Positions 16,249 through 24,051 of a stretch of 24,125 nt of DNA are shown here, piece after piece. The position numbers and the translations under genes were made by a program. Below the pieces are notes generated by a model. It was not told the DNA's origin and did no database searches. It saw nothing but the letters and a program-made list of their open reading frames with translations. The number at the start of each line of letters is the position of its first letter. Within the stretch, counting starts at the first letter, position 1. The stretch is from an uncultured Blautia sp. (GTDB lineage Bacteria > Bacillota > Clostridia > Lachnospirales > Lachnospiraceae): the NCBI GenBank assembly GCA_934394595.1, contig CAKRRX010000034.1:1-24125 (forward strand), given 5' to 3'.

Positions 16249-17154
16249 TTAGTCGGTCTCCTTTCCTCTGAATACTTTCATAACCACAGATGCAAACAAG
16301 GTAATGACAATGAGCATTCCTACAGCAACAGTAGAACCATAGGAGAGGTTGAATTGCTTAAAGGAAAGTTTATACATATATGTAGCCATCAGTTCTGTTG
16401 CATTGCCTGGACCTCCATTGGTCATAACATAGATCAGATCAAAATATTTCAGAGAGCCTACCATGGATAAAATACAGGCGTTTCGAATGGAAGGCTTCAA
16501 TAACGGTAATGCGATTTTGAAAAAATAATCGGGCTTATTTGCACCGTCAATTACAGCTGCTTCATATAATTCGCCGGAAATACCGGAATAAGAGGCCATG
16601 TAATATACCATATAGAAAGGAATATACTGCCAGCATATTACCAGGACAACAGTGGGAAGCGCCCAAGTGGAATTGCCCAGAAGATCTACTCTACCGTGAC
16701 CTAAAGCCATAGAAATTGTAGTAAAGATACCGTCTGTAGTCGAGAAGGCATATTTGAATAAAAATCCTACAGCAACGGATGACATAAGATTTGGGACAAA
16801 CCACATGGTTTTAAATAGTTTTCCTTTTTTACCGATGATACTCAGGATGGTTGCTAATAACAGCGCAAAAGGCATCTGGATCGCAAGAGACATAATCATG
16901 ATTTTTATGTTGTTGATAAATGCTTTCCAGAATTTATCATCTGCCAAAAGAGTTTTCCAGTTGGAAATGCCAATGAATTGTTTTCCGGTAGTAATTCCGT
17001 TCCATTTGGTAAAGCTGATGTAAATGGAATCAATGATGGGATAGAAAATGTAAAGAGCCATAAAAAAGGTGGCAGGTATTACGAAAATAAGTGAGACTTT
17101 AAAATCCATTTTCGCTTTTCTTCTGGATAATGTCATGTTTTGAGATTTGCTCAT
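16249..17154 (-). CDS. Carbohydrate ABC transporter permease, MalF/UgpA-like (CUT1)
   Basis: Permease of 301 residues with a basic N-terminus and about six hydrophobic segments. The first segment contains SLIFVIPATFFMALYIFYP, then the SIYISFTKWNG motif common to MalF-type permeases. The EAA loop is EAAVIDGANKPDYFFKIALP. It pairs with the MalG-like permease. The ATG overlaps the stop of the preceding degenerate epimerase gene by four bases (ATGA), so translation is coupled. The substrate cannot be read from the permease sequence; neighbours suggest a xyloside or xylo-oligosaccharide. Confidence 0.92.
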   Translation of the reverse strand: MSKSQNMTLSRRKAKMDFKVSLIFVIPATFFMALYIFYPIIDSIYISFTKWNGITTGKQFIGISNWKTLLADDKFWKAFINNIKIMIMSLAIQMPFALLLATILSIIGKKGKLFKTMWFVPNLMSSVAVGFLFKYAFSTTDGIFTTISMALGHGRVDLLGNSTWALPTVVLVICWQYIPFYMVYYMASYSGISGELYEAAVIDGANKPDYFFKIALPLLKPSIRNACILSMVGSLKYFDLIYVMTNGGPGNATELMATYMYKLSFKQFNLSYGSTVAVGMLIVITLFASVVMKVFRGKETD

Positions 17155-18008
17155 AAGTCTGTGTTCACCTCCATATTCTGCAAAGGGAAATTGTTATAAG
17201 TGCCAGCTGTGAAAATGCCTTTTTTGACAGATTCCAGATGGGTGTCTATGTTGTTAGCACCAGAAAGCTCAAGAATGATGGGTAACTGTGAAGAGAGCTT
17301 TGGGTCAGACTCAATTTTTTGCAGTTCGCTTATTAAATTGGAATAGTCTGTGCTAAGCTCCAATGCTGCAATTCGTTTTCCGAGTGTGTTGATATACCAG
17401 TTAGAAGGTTCTGCGTTTTCCCCAATAATATGTGCGGGAAGTATTATGGAAAGATTGTTCACGGGAAATTTTTCTGCAAGTTTTATGGCTGATTTACAGT
17501 TGAAAATGATATTTGTAACATCATAATCGTCAGGTCCGGTTAAAAGTGTAATGTTATGCTTCTGTGCCAGCGGCAGAATGCTTTCCATAGAACGGCACAA
17601 CTGTGAGAATGCCAGGTCAGGATTTTGATGAAGATAAGAATATCCTGTGCGTATGCGGACAAATTGTGCATCCAATATAGCTGCATCTACTATGGCATTT
17701 GAGCAATAGCTGACGGAACCACATCGGATTTCTTCGTTTGTATCTGCCAGGTTCAGAGGATAATTTCGCATTTCTGGAGTGTATGAAAAAATTTCGATGT
17801 TTTTCTGTTTGAAAATTTGCTTCCATTTTTCCAGTATAGTGATTCGATACTCATTATCCGTCTGGTAAGTAAAGGGTGAATAGAAAGGGCTGCACCCATA
17901 AAAATCAATTATTGACTGTTTACTCTCAATCAACCAGTTTAGCCAGGTGTCCGCGGATATTTTCCATACACTGCCGGTAGAAAGTATAAGCTCATTTTTT
18001 TCTTTCAT
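17151..18008 (-). CDS. Degenerate sugar isomerase/epimerase-like TIM-barrel protein
   Basis: A 285-residue protein clearly homologous to the preceding gene product over most of its length; compare FKQKNIEIFSYTPEMRNYP with LKSRNLKLISFIPEQCTWP. By manual alignment three of the four metal ligands of the AP-endonuclease-2-like barrel are replaced: Glu154 becomes Thr157, Asp187 becomes Pro191, His213 becomes Glu217. Only the last glutamate (Glu247) remains. The loop that in the partner reads GHLVLGDGTHNI is missing. It may therefore be a catalytically inactive partner, a subunit of a mixed complex, or an enzyme with different chemistry. The frame is intact and tightly coupled to both neighbours (2 bases after the partner, 4-base overlap with the permease), which argues against a decaying pseudogene. 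Confidence 0.75.
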   Translation of the reverse strand: MKEKNELILSTGSVWKISADTWLNWLIESKQSIIDFYGCSPFYSPFTYQTDNEYRITILEKWKQIFKQKNIEIFSYTPEMRNYPLNLADTNEEIRCGSVSYCSNAIVDAAILDAQFVRIRTGYSYLHQNPDLAFSQLCRSMESILPLAQKHNITLLTGPDDYDVTNIIFNCKSAIKLAEKFPVNNLSIILPAHIIGENAEPSNWYINTLGKRIAALELSTDYSNLISELQKIESDPKLSSQLPIILELSGANNIDTHLESVKKGIFTAGTYNNFPLQNMEVNTDL

Positions 18009-18010
18009 AA

Positions 18011-18856
18011 TTATTCCTGATCCTCTTTCAGTAATTGTGTTAAATATTTCAGACCTCTTCTCATATGAAATTCCGGATCTTTGTAATAAAGAGAAGAACC
18101 AAATTCCAGAGTTATATATTCCTGATAATTGTTTTGCTCCATGGCCTGGAGGTGTTCTTTTATATTGTGGGTACCGTCACCAAGAACCAGGTGACCGGTG
18201 GGAGTCCCATCAATTAGATGCAAGTGTCGGATCCTATCAGGCAAAGCAAGAAAATAATCATTCAGCGTTTCATTTGCCAACACAACCGGGACGGTATCAA
18301 TACAAAAGCTTAGTTCATCTGCGTTAAAACATTTGGCATATTGCAGTGTTGTAGCAAGATTATACATGAGATTACTCTCCCCTGGCTGAAGAATCTCTAA
18401 TACCGGAATGATTCCGGTTTCTTTGAAATAGGGAATCAACTGCCTGAGGGATTCTACGGAATACTGAAATCCATCTTCTCTGTTTTTATCCCATTCGTAC
18501 CATCCGGGAGTAAGCAGAACACGTTTACTCCCCAGGCGATAGGCGGTATCAATATTCCGGATATAGTATTCGCAGCTTTCTTTTCGGATCTTTTTATCAG
18601 AGGATGCGATATTATATGGCCAGGTACATTGTTCCGGGATAAAACTGATAAGTTTCAAATTCCGACTTTTTAATTCATTTTTTAATTCAGTTGTATTGGA
18701 AGTACTTTTATAATATTCGCAGAAAAACTGGAGCTGTGACCACAGCTCGATATTTTCAATTCCCAGATGATTCATGGAATTTAAAAAATCCTGTAAAGTA
18801 CTTCTGGAGTAGATCAGATTCATTCCTGCAATTTGTTTTTGGGTTATTTTTTTCAT
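18011..18856 (-). CDS. Sugar phosphate isomerase/epimerase-family TIM-barrel protein
   Basis: A 281-residue protein of the xylose isomerase-like TIM-barrel superfamily (AP-endonuclease-2 family). A complete metal-binding set is visible: Glu154 in VLEIL, Asp187 in FCIDTVP, His213 in HLHLIDG and Glu251 in LEFGS, plus a GHLVLGDGTHN loop (221-231). Family members interconvert keto sugars or their phosphates, or epimerise them; the exact substrate is unknown. The ATG at 18856 is chosen because GAGGTG lies 6 bases upstream; a GTG three codons earlier overlaps that site and is rejected. It is the first gene of the leftward operon, only about 16 bases after the predicted transcription start. Confidence 0.85.
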   Translation of the reverse strand: MKKITQKQIAGMNLIYSRSTLQDFLNSMNHLGIENIELWSQLQFFCEYYKSTSNTTELKNELKSRNLKLISFIPEQCTWPYNIASSDKKIRKESCEYYIRNIDTAYRLGSKRVLLTPGWYEWDKNREDGFQYSVESLRQLIPYFKETGIIPVLEILQPGESNLMYNLATTLQYAKCFNADELSFCIDTVPVVLANETLNDYFLALPDRIRHLHLIDGTPTGHLVLGDGTHNIKEHLQAMEQNNYQEYITLEFGSSLYYKDPEFHMRRGLKYLTQLLKEDQE

Positions 18857-18878
18857 AGCAGTCACCTCAACTGGCTTT

Positions 18879-18908
18879 ACTATAATTCGTAAAAAAGAAA
18901 AATGTCAA
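18879..18908 (-). promoter_or_regulatory. Promoter of the leftward sugar operon
   Basis: On the minus strand a perfect TTGACA (18908-18903) and TATAGT (18884-18879) are separated by 18 bases. This is the strongest promoter match in the window and drives eight genes from 18856 to 9181. Confidence 0.75.
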
Positions 18909-18982
18909 TCCTGCATGAAAAATATGACAGTTTTTTATATTTATAGTGCAATTTTACAAATGATAAGAGAAAAAGAAAGATG

Positions 18983-19009
18983 TTTTGTGTGTAAAAATCT
19001 ATTTTTGTG
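18983..19009 (+). repeat. Direct repeat TTTTGTG, candidate regulator binding site
   Basis: TTTTGTG occurs at 18983-18989 and 19003-19009, exactly 20 bases apart, so about two helical turns. It lies 38 to 64 bases upstream of the -10 box of the FGGY kinase gene. AraC-type activators usually bind such paired half-sites on one face of the helix next to a weak -35 region. Confidence 0.4.
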
Positions 19010-19043
19010 ACGCTTTTTTCTATGTATATAGGGCATATTAGAC

Positions 19044-19052
19044 TGTTATAAT
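19044..19052 (+). promoter_or_regulatory. Extended -10 promoter of the FGGY kinase gene
   Basis: TGTTATAAT forms an extended -10 element with a perfect TATAAT (19047-19052). No good -35 box is present at the right spacing, which fits an activator-dependent promoter. Confidence 0.5.
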
Positions 19053-19093
19053 TTGTACATCTTAAGAAAACGAACATTTGAAGTGGGTGTTAT

Positions 19094-20605
19094 ATGAAAT
19101 ACTTTTTAGGATTTGATGTTGGAACAAACAGTTCAAAGGGAACACTGATTGATGAATCCGGGACTGTTTTGTACAGTATTACAGTAGAACATGAATTTGA
19201 TAATCCAAGACCCGGATATTTTGAACAGGATGCAGAGGTTGTCTGGTGGGGAGATGTATGTAAGCTTAGTCAACAAATCATAGCGAATGCAGTACAGGAT
19301 CCGAAAAAGATTGCCGGTGTGGGAATCAGTGCCCTTGGATGTGATGTGGTTCCTGTTGACAGAGATTGTATGCCACTAAGAAAAGCAATTTTGTATGGTA
19401 TTGACTCCAGGGGAATGGAAGTGGTCTCTGATCTGGAGAGACATTATGGAAAGGAATATCTGGAAAGAAATATGCAGAGGTCTTTCATGTCTTCAGATTG
19501 TGTCCCCAAAATTTTGTGGTTAAAGAAAAATGAGCCTGAAATATGGAAGAAGGCAGCTCATTTTTTGACTGCATCTTCTTTTCTTACAGCAAAACTTACA
19601 GATGAGTATGTGATCGATTATTTCCTGATTTCATGTTTTGAACCACTTTATAAAAAAAACGGGGAAATACGATCAGAGGAAGAAACAGAATTTGTATGTA
19701 GACCGGATCAGCTTGCCAGACCTGCGAAGACGACAGATATTGTAGGCCATATTACAGATAAGGCTTCTATAGCTACAGGAATTCCGACAGGAGTACCAGT
19801 TGTAACAGGAACCGATGACTCTGGCGCAGAAGCAATCAGCTCAGGCGTTGTTTCAACGGGGGATTTCATGATACAATTGGGATCTACGGCATTTATGATT
19901 TATTGTACAGATAAAATGGTTCATATTCCAATGCTGAGCGGTTCTCCTTATCTTGTTCCCGGAAGGTATTCTGTAGATGGAGGAACAAATACGGCAGGAA
20001 ATCTTACAAAGTGGATTCGTGATACTATGTATCCGGATTTGGTACAGGCTGAAAAAGCAGGTGGAGAAAATGCCTATAAGGTTTTAGCTGAAAAAGGTGC
20101 CGGGATTGCCCCGGGAAGTGATGGGGTACTTGTTCTTCCTTATTTTGCAGGGGAGCGGGTTCCGATTAATGATCCTTATGCAAAAGGGGTAATCTTTGGC
20201 TTGCTGATGAACCATACAAGAGATCATATTTATCGTGCTGCATTGGAAGCTGTTGCATATTCCATAGATCAGTTTATTGCTCTATTAAAAGAACATCATC
20301 AGCCTCTTGATACATTGATCTGTACTGGCGGTGGTGCAAAAAATGATACATGGCTTCAGATTATTGCTGATGTAACCGGATACCCTGTGCAAGTGCCGAA
20401 ATACTCCATTGGTGCATCTTATGGGGATGCTTTGATTGCAGCCATTGGGGTGGGAGCAGTTGCGGATTTTTCTCAGTTGAAAAATCTGATCAAGACAGGT
20501 AGAGAATTTCTACCGGATTCCTCTGTCTCAGAAATTTATTCAGTGAGAAAAGAACAGTTTTATAGGTTATATCAGAATAATATAAATTTAATGCATTCAT
20601 TATAA
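19094..20605 (+). CDS. FGGY-family carbohydrate kinase (xylulokinase-like)
   Basis: A 503-residue cytoplasmic sugar kinase that would phosphorylate a keto sugar or polyol with ATP. The N-terminal nucleotide-binding lobe starts GFDVGTNSSKG. A GYFEQDAEVVWW block follows, typical of xylulokinases. The catalytic aspartate is Asp242 in GTDDSGAEAISSG. The FGGY signature region reads YFAGERVPINDPYAKG, and the adenosine motif ICTGGGAKNDTWLQIIADVTG lies near 415-435. Length agrees with the family. In the context of a GH120 beta-xylosidase a xylulose-like substrate is reasonable, but no classical xylose isomerase gene is in the window, so the preceding isomerisation may rest on the TIM-barrel genes. 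The ribosome binding site is weak. It is cotranscribed with the binding protein gene 16 bases later. Confidence 0.88.
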   Translation: MKYFLGFDVGTNSSKGTLIDESGTVLYSITVEHEFDNPRPGYFEQDAEVVWWGDVCKLSQQIIANAVQDPKKIAGVGISALGCDVVPVDRDCMPLRKAILYGIDSRGMEVVSDLERHYGKEYLERNMQRSFMSSDCVPKILWLKKNEPEIWKKAAHFLTASSFLTAKLTDEYVIDYFLISCFEPLYKKNGEIRSEEETEFVCRPDQLARPAKTTDIVGHITDKASIATGIPTGVPVVTGTDDSGAEAISSGVVSTGDFMIQLGSTAFMIYCTDKMVHIPMLSGSPYLVPGRYSVDGGTNTAGNLTKWIRDTMYPDLVQAEKAGGENAYKVLAEKGAGIAPGSDGVLVLPYFAGERVPINDPYAKGVIFGLLMNHTRDHIYRAALEAVAYSIDQFIALLKEHHQPLDTLICTGGGAKNDTWLQIIADVTGYPVQVPKYSIGASYGDALIAAIGVGAVADFSQLKNLIKTGREFLPDSSVSEIYSVRKEQFYRLYQNNINLMHSL

Positions 20606-20621
20606 TGAAGGAGGGTATTTC

Positions 20622-21929
20622 ATGAGAAAAAAGGTTGTTTCTTTAATTACAAGTGCAGTGATGGTGACTTCTGTATTTGCCGGCATGCCTATGAATGTGG
20701 CAGCAGCTGATGATGACAAGGTTATTACATTCTGGAGCATTGGAACGAATGAACCGGATGCAACAATCCTGCAAAGAGCGGTTGATACATTTAATGAGAC
20801 TACCACAAGTGGCTATACTGCAGAACTGGTTAATTATCCTACAGATAATTACAAGGAGAAACTTACAATTGCGATGTCTTCAGGTGAATGCCCGGATGTG
20901 TACACAAACTGGACCGGTGGACCTCTTACAGAGTATATAAATGCGGGATTTGCACAGCCGGTTACAGACCTGGTAAAAGAAATGGGGCTTGATTCTAAAG
21001 TAATGGCATCCGGTCTGGCACAGGGAAGCGTAAATGATGAAATCTATGCTTTGCCGGTATTGAACATTGCAATTGAGGGCTTTTACTATAACAAAGATTT
21101 GTTTGAACAAGTGGGAATTACGGAAGAACCTACAACTATTTCTGAATTGGAAGCAGACTGTGACAAGCTGGTAGAAGCTGGAATTACACCATTTGCACTG
21201 GCAAATCAGTCAAAATGGACAGGTTCTATGTTTTTTATGGGGCTAGCTACACGCTATGCAGGCCTGAAACCTTTCCAGGATGCTTTTGCAGGAACCGGTT
21301 CCTTTGAAGATGAATGTTTCAAATATGCAGGAGAAAAAATCATTGACTGGGTAGAAAAAGGCTATTTCCCGGAAGGTGTCAACAGTCTCAGCTTTGATGA
21401 TGGACAGGATAAACAGCTGATGTACCAGGAAACTGCAGCCATGACGTTACAGGGAACATGGCAGACCTCTACATTTAAAGCAGACAGCGAAGAATTCTAT
21501 CAGAAGATAGGATGGTTCCCATTCCCGGCAGTGGACGGCAGTGATGCGGATGCTTCTATTCAGATTGGAACAGTAGGTGACTGTTTTGCTACCTTTAATT
21601 GCACCGGCGATAAACTGAAAGCTGCTGTTGAACTTGTAAGCTGCTTCTACACAGATGAAAATGTTCAGTATTCTGTTGATGCAGGGTATTTGCCGCCAGT
21701 TGCAAATGTAGCAGACCTTGTTACCGATGAGATCAGCGTAGAAAACTTAAATGCTGCATTAGATGCATCTTCTATTCAGCTGTGGTATGATCAGTATCTT
21801 CCACCGGCAGTTTCTGAAGTACATCAGTCAACCTGTCAGGAACTGTTTGGAGAATCTATCACTCCTGAAGAAGCGGATACAGAGCTTCAGCAGGCAATGC
21901 AGGATTATCTTGCAGAAAATGCTCAGTAG
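20622..21929 (+). CDS. Extracellular sugar-binding protein of the ABC transporter
   Basis: A 435-residue solute-binding protein of the CUT1 type. The N-terminal signal (basic MRKK, hydrophobic core to about residue 20, then AAA at 27-29) looks like a signal peptidase I site with the mature protein starting near Asp30. The mature chain opens KVITFWSIGTNEPDA and contains NIAIEGFYYNKDLFEQVGI and AAMTLQGTW, all typical of this family. Unusually, there is no lipobox cysteine; VFAGM occupies the place where L(A/S)GC is expected. GGAGGG precedes the ATG. It supplies ligand to the permeases encoded on the opposite strand. The gene split across the divergent promoter region lets binding protein and kinase be made separately from permeases. 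Confidence 0.9.
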   Translation: MRKKVVSLITSAVMVTSVFAGMPMNVAAADDDKVITFWSIGTNEPDATILQRAVDTFNETTTSGYTAELVNYPTDNYKEKLTIAMSSGECPDVYTNWTGGPLTEYINAGFAQPVTDLVKEMGLDSKVMASGLAQGSVNDEIYALPVLNIAIEGFYYNKDLFEQVGITEEPTTISELEADCDKLVEAGITPFALANQSKWTGSMFFMGLATRYAGLKPFQDAFAGTGSFEDECFKYAGEKIIDWVEKGYFPEGVNSLSFDDGQDKQLMYQETAAMTLQGTWQTSTFKADSEEFYQKIGWFPFPAVDGSDADASIQIGTVGDCFATFNCTGDKLKAAVELVSCFYTDENVQYSVDAGYLPPVANVADLVTDEISVENLNAALDASSIQLWYDQYLPPAVSEVHQSTCQELFGESITPEEADTELQQAMQDYLAENAQ

Positions 21930-21943
21930 TATAACGGGATTGG

Positions 21944-21976
21944 CAAAGGCTGTTGCAAAAGGCAACAGCTTTTGTT
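21944..21976 (+). terminator. Rho-independent terminator after the binding protein gene
   Basis: CAAAGGCTGTTGC pairs with GCAACAGCTTTTG (one G-U pair) around AAAAG. The T run is short (TTTT) and interrupted, so partial read-through into the YitT genes is possible; no separate promoter for them is evident. Confidence 0.65.
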
Positions 21977-22017
21977 GTCTGTAAAGTAATTTGACTGATT
22001 TTGTAGAAGGGGGAAAT

Positions 22018-22881
22018 ATGTATACAAAAACAGAATGGAGCTTGAGAACAGTATTTATAGACTTGCTATGTGATATTATCGGGGGGATTTTTTTTGCTAT
22101 GGGAATTTATACCTTCGCAAAAATGGCAGATTTTTCCCCAGGCGGTATTTCAGGTCTGGCACTTATTATAAATTATTTATGGCACTTACCGATTGGTGTT
22201 ACAACATTGATTTTAAATATTCCTTTGGTTATAATTGGATATAGGTTTGTGGGAAAACAGTTTCTCATAAAAACAGCCTGTACCATTTTTATTACGAACT
22301 TTATGGTTGATATTATATTTCCGTTTACGCCGGCTTATGCGGGAAGCCCCTTGATGGCTGCGTTATATTCCGGAATCTGTCTGGGAACTGGTATGGCCTT
22401 TTTTTATATGAGAGGAAGCAGTTCTGGGGGAATGGATTTCCTGACAATGACCATAAAAGTTACTCATCCGCATTTTTCTCTGGGGATGGTTACAATGGGA
22501 ACGGATTTTCTGGTTATACTTTTGGGATGGCCAGTCTGGGGAAGTGGAGATGCAGTTCTCTATGGTTTGATCTCATCTTTTGCTGCATCAGTAGTATTGG
22601 ATAAAATATTGTATGGAATTGGAGCTGGGCGTTTGTTGATCATTATCACAGATCAAGGTCAGGCACTTGCAGACCATATCAGCCGGATTACAGGAAGAGG
22701 ATCTACAATTGCAAAAGCGATTGGAAGCTATACACAGACGAAAAAGGATGTGTTGCTTTGTGCCTGCTCGAAATCACAGTTTCATTTAATTACATCTGCG
22801 GCACATGAAGTAGATCCAGGAGCGTTTATAATGGTAACAGAGACAAACGAAGTTCTAGGTGAAGGTTTTATCGAGAAATAG
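22018..22881 (+). CDS. YitT-family membrane protein with DUF2179 domain
   Basis: A 287-residue predicted inner-membrane protein of unknown function. It has about five hydrophobic segments in the first 200 residues, including IIGGIFFAMGIYTFAKM with ADFSPGGISGLALII, the conserved N-terminal YitT block, and GSSSGGMDFLTM. A C-terminal cytoplasmic DUF2179 domain (about 205-287) includes GRGSTIAKAIGSY and DPGAFIMVTETNEVLGEGF. The ATG at 22018 is preferred because a GGGGG site lies just upstream; an in-frame ATG-like start at 21991 has none. It sits behind the binding protein terminator. A transport role is often guessed for this family but not proven. It overlaps or abuts the next gene's reading frame. 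Confidence 0.85.
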   Translation: MYTKTEWSLRTVFIDLLCDIIGGIFFAMGIYTFAKMADFSPGGISGLALIINYLWHLPIGVTTLILNIPLVIIGYRFVGKQFLIKTACTIFITNFMVDIIFPFTPAYAGSPLMAALYSGICLGTGMAFFYMRGSSSGGMDFLTMTIKVTHPHFSLGMVTMGTDFLVILLGWPVWGSGDAVLYGLISSFAASVVLDKILYGIGAGRLLIIITDQGQALADHISRITGRGSTIAKAIGSYTQTKKDVLLCACSKSQFHLITSAAHEVDPGAFIMVTETNEVLGEGFIEK

Positions 22882-22919
22882 TGGCACACAAACAGAAAAA
22901 TTTGATTGGAGGTTTTATT

Positions 22920-23549
22920 TTGAAAGAAAAAAGGGCAATTATAAACAGCATAATTACCTTTTTGAGCAGTGCATTTCTTGCTTTTGGGCTGTATAACGTG
23001 CATTCACTCTCCGGTGTAACGGAAGGTGGTGTGCTGGGGATGACATTATTGTTGGAACATTGGTTCCATATATCACCGGCATTTTCTGGGGCGATTATGA
23101 ATGGACTTTGTTATCTGATGGGGTGGAAACTAATGGGAAAAACTTTTTTGAAATATTCAATTGTAGCTGCCATGAGTTTTTCCTTTTCTTATAAAGTTTA
23201 TGAATTGTATCCACCGTTATGGCCGGAGCTTGCGAATATGCCGTTATTGGCCGCTTTTCTGGGTGCAATATTTGTAGGTCTTGGCGCAGGGATCTGTGTG
23301 AGGATTGGCGGTGCTCCAGGTGGAGATGATGCGTTAGCTATGAGTATTTCCCATGTGACAGGATGGAAAATTCAGTGGGTATATCTTTTGACGGATATGA
23401 TTGTTTTAGGGTTATCGTTAAGTTATATTCCGGTGAGAAAAATAGGGTATTCGATTGCAACAGTTCTGTTATCCGGTCAGCTGATTGGAATTGTACAGAA
23501 TTTTCCACGTAGGTTAGTAGGTGAAAAAGTTGAAAACGCTGGATTATAG
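22920..23549 (+). CDS. Second YitT-family membrane protein, lacking DUF2179
   Basis: A 209-residue predicted membrane protein, a shorter relative of the preceding one. It has about five hydrophobic segments and the family signals SLSGVTEGGVLGMTLLLEHW and GGAPGGDDALAMSISH, but stops without the C-terminal DUF2179 domain. The TTG at 22920 is chosen because GGAGG (22908-22912) lies 7 bases upstream; a GTG at 22881 overlapping the previous stop is also in frame but has no site. Pairing with the preceding full-length YitT suggests that the two act together, possibly as a heteromer. Function unknown. Confidence 0.8.
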   Translation: MKEKRAIINSIITFLSSAFLAFGLYNVHSLSGVTEGGVLGMTLLLEHWFHISPAFSGAIMNGLCYLMGWKLMGKTFLKYSIVAAMSFSFSYKVYELYPPLWPELANMPLLAAFLGAIFVGLGAGICVRIGGAPGGDDALAMSISHVTGWKIQWVYLLTDMIVLGLSLSYIPVRKIGYSIATVLLSGQLIGIVQNFPRRLVGEKVENAGL

Positions 23550-23608
23550 AAAAGAAAACAGGAAATACTTTCTGTAAGTGAAAATTCGCAGATCGCAGGA
23601 GGTATTTT

Positions 23609-23881
23609 GTGAAAAATAGGAAGAATATAAAACGTTGCTTGATCACATCAGTGCTGATCGGAGGGTTGGCGGTGCTGCCGGCAGGAAATCAAATAGTCGG
23701 AGATTACGGGCAGATTGCAGATGAAATACAGCAGGTACAAAACACAGCTTCCAATCAGAATCTATTGGTCTGGTGGGGGAGCATTTATCCGGAATTTTGT
23801 TTCCAAAAATCCGAAGATGACAAGAATTGTAAACCACGGATTCATTTCTGGATTTGGGAGAAATTGTGGACAGGAATGTAA
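23609..23881 (+). CDS. Small putative secreted or membrane-anchored protein, unknown
   Basis: A 90-codon frame with an excellent ribosome binding site (AGGAGG at 23597-23602, 6 bases before GTG). The N-terminus is basic (MKNRKNIKR) and followed by a hydrophobic stretch CLITSVLIGGLAVLPAG, so it looks like a signal peptide or anchor. I do not recognise the rest. The end is rich in Trp and Cys (NLLVWWG, CFQKSEDDKNC, FWIWEKLW). From about 23721 a second frame (+1) is also open to 23897 and encodes a peptide containing FVSKNPKMTRIVNHGF and GFGRNCGQEC, so either the gene is frameshifted or one of the two frames is fortuitous. A strong terminator follows. It may be a remnant of a longer gene. Confidence 0.4.
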   Translation: MKNRKNIKRCLITSVLIGGLAVLPAGNQIVGDYGQIADEIQQVQNTASNQNLLVWWGSIYPEFCFQKSEDDKNCKPRIHFWIWEKLWTGM

Positions 23882-23924
23882 GGTAGCAACAGCCTAAACG
23901 GAATAGCTCACCGTAATGAGCAAG

Positions 23925-23962
23925 AACCCCCTCAGAGTAGCCGCTCTGAGGGGGTTCGTTTT
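23925..23962 (+). terminator. Strong Rho-independent terminator
   Basis: AACCCCCTCAGAG (23925-23937) pairs perfectly with CTCTGAGGGGGTT (23944-23956) around a 6-base loop, followed by CGTTTT. It closes the small ORF transcript. Confidence 0.85.
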
Positions 23963-23995
23963 GCCTTATGAAAATTATCTCTTCTAGCTGTTATT

Positions 23996-24024
23996 AGCAT
24001 ATGACATTGATTTGAAAAAGTCAA
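23996..24024 (-). promoter_or_regulatory. Possible leftward promoter
   Basis: On the minus strand TTGACT (24024-24019) and TATGCT (24001-23996) lie 17 bases apart. Transcription would run into the terminator at 23925-23956 and then antisense to the small ORF. The -10 match is four of six. Confidence 0.25.
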
Positions 24025-24051
24025 CTTTAAATTTATTTTTCTTTAGGATTT

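Noticed and set aside
19003..19020. Catabolite-repression (cre) site near TGTGACGCTTTTTTC
   Set aside because: The central CG and flanking positions do not line up with the cre consensus; better explained as part of the direct repeat.
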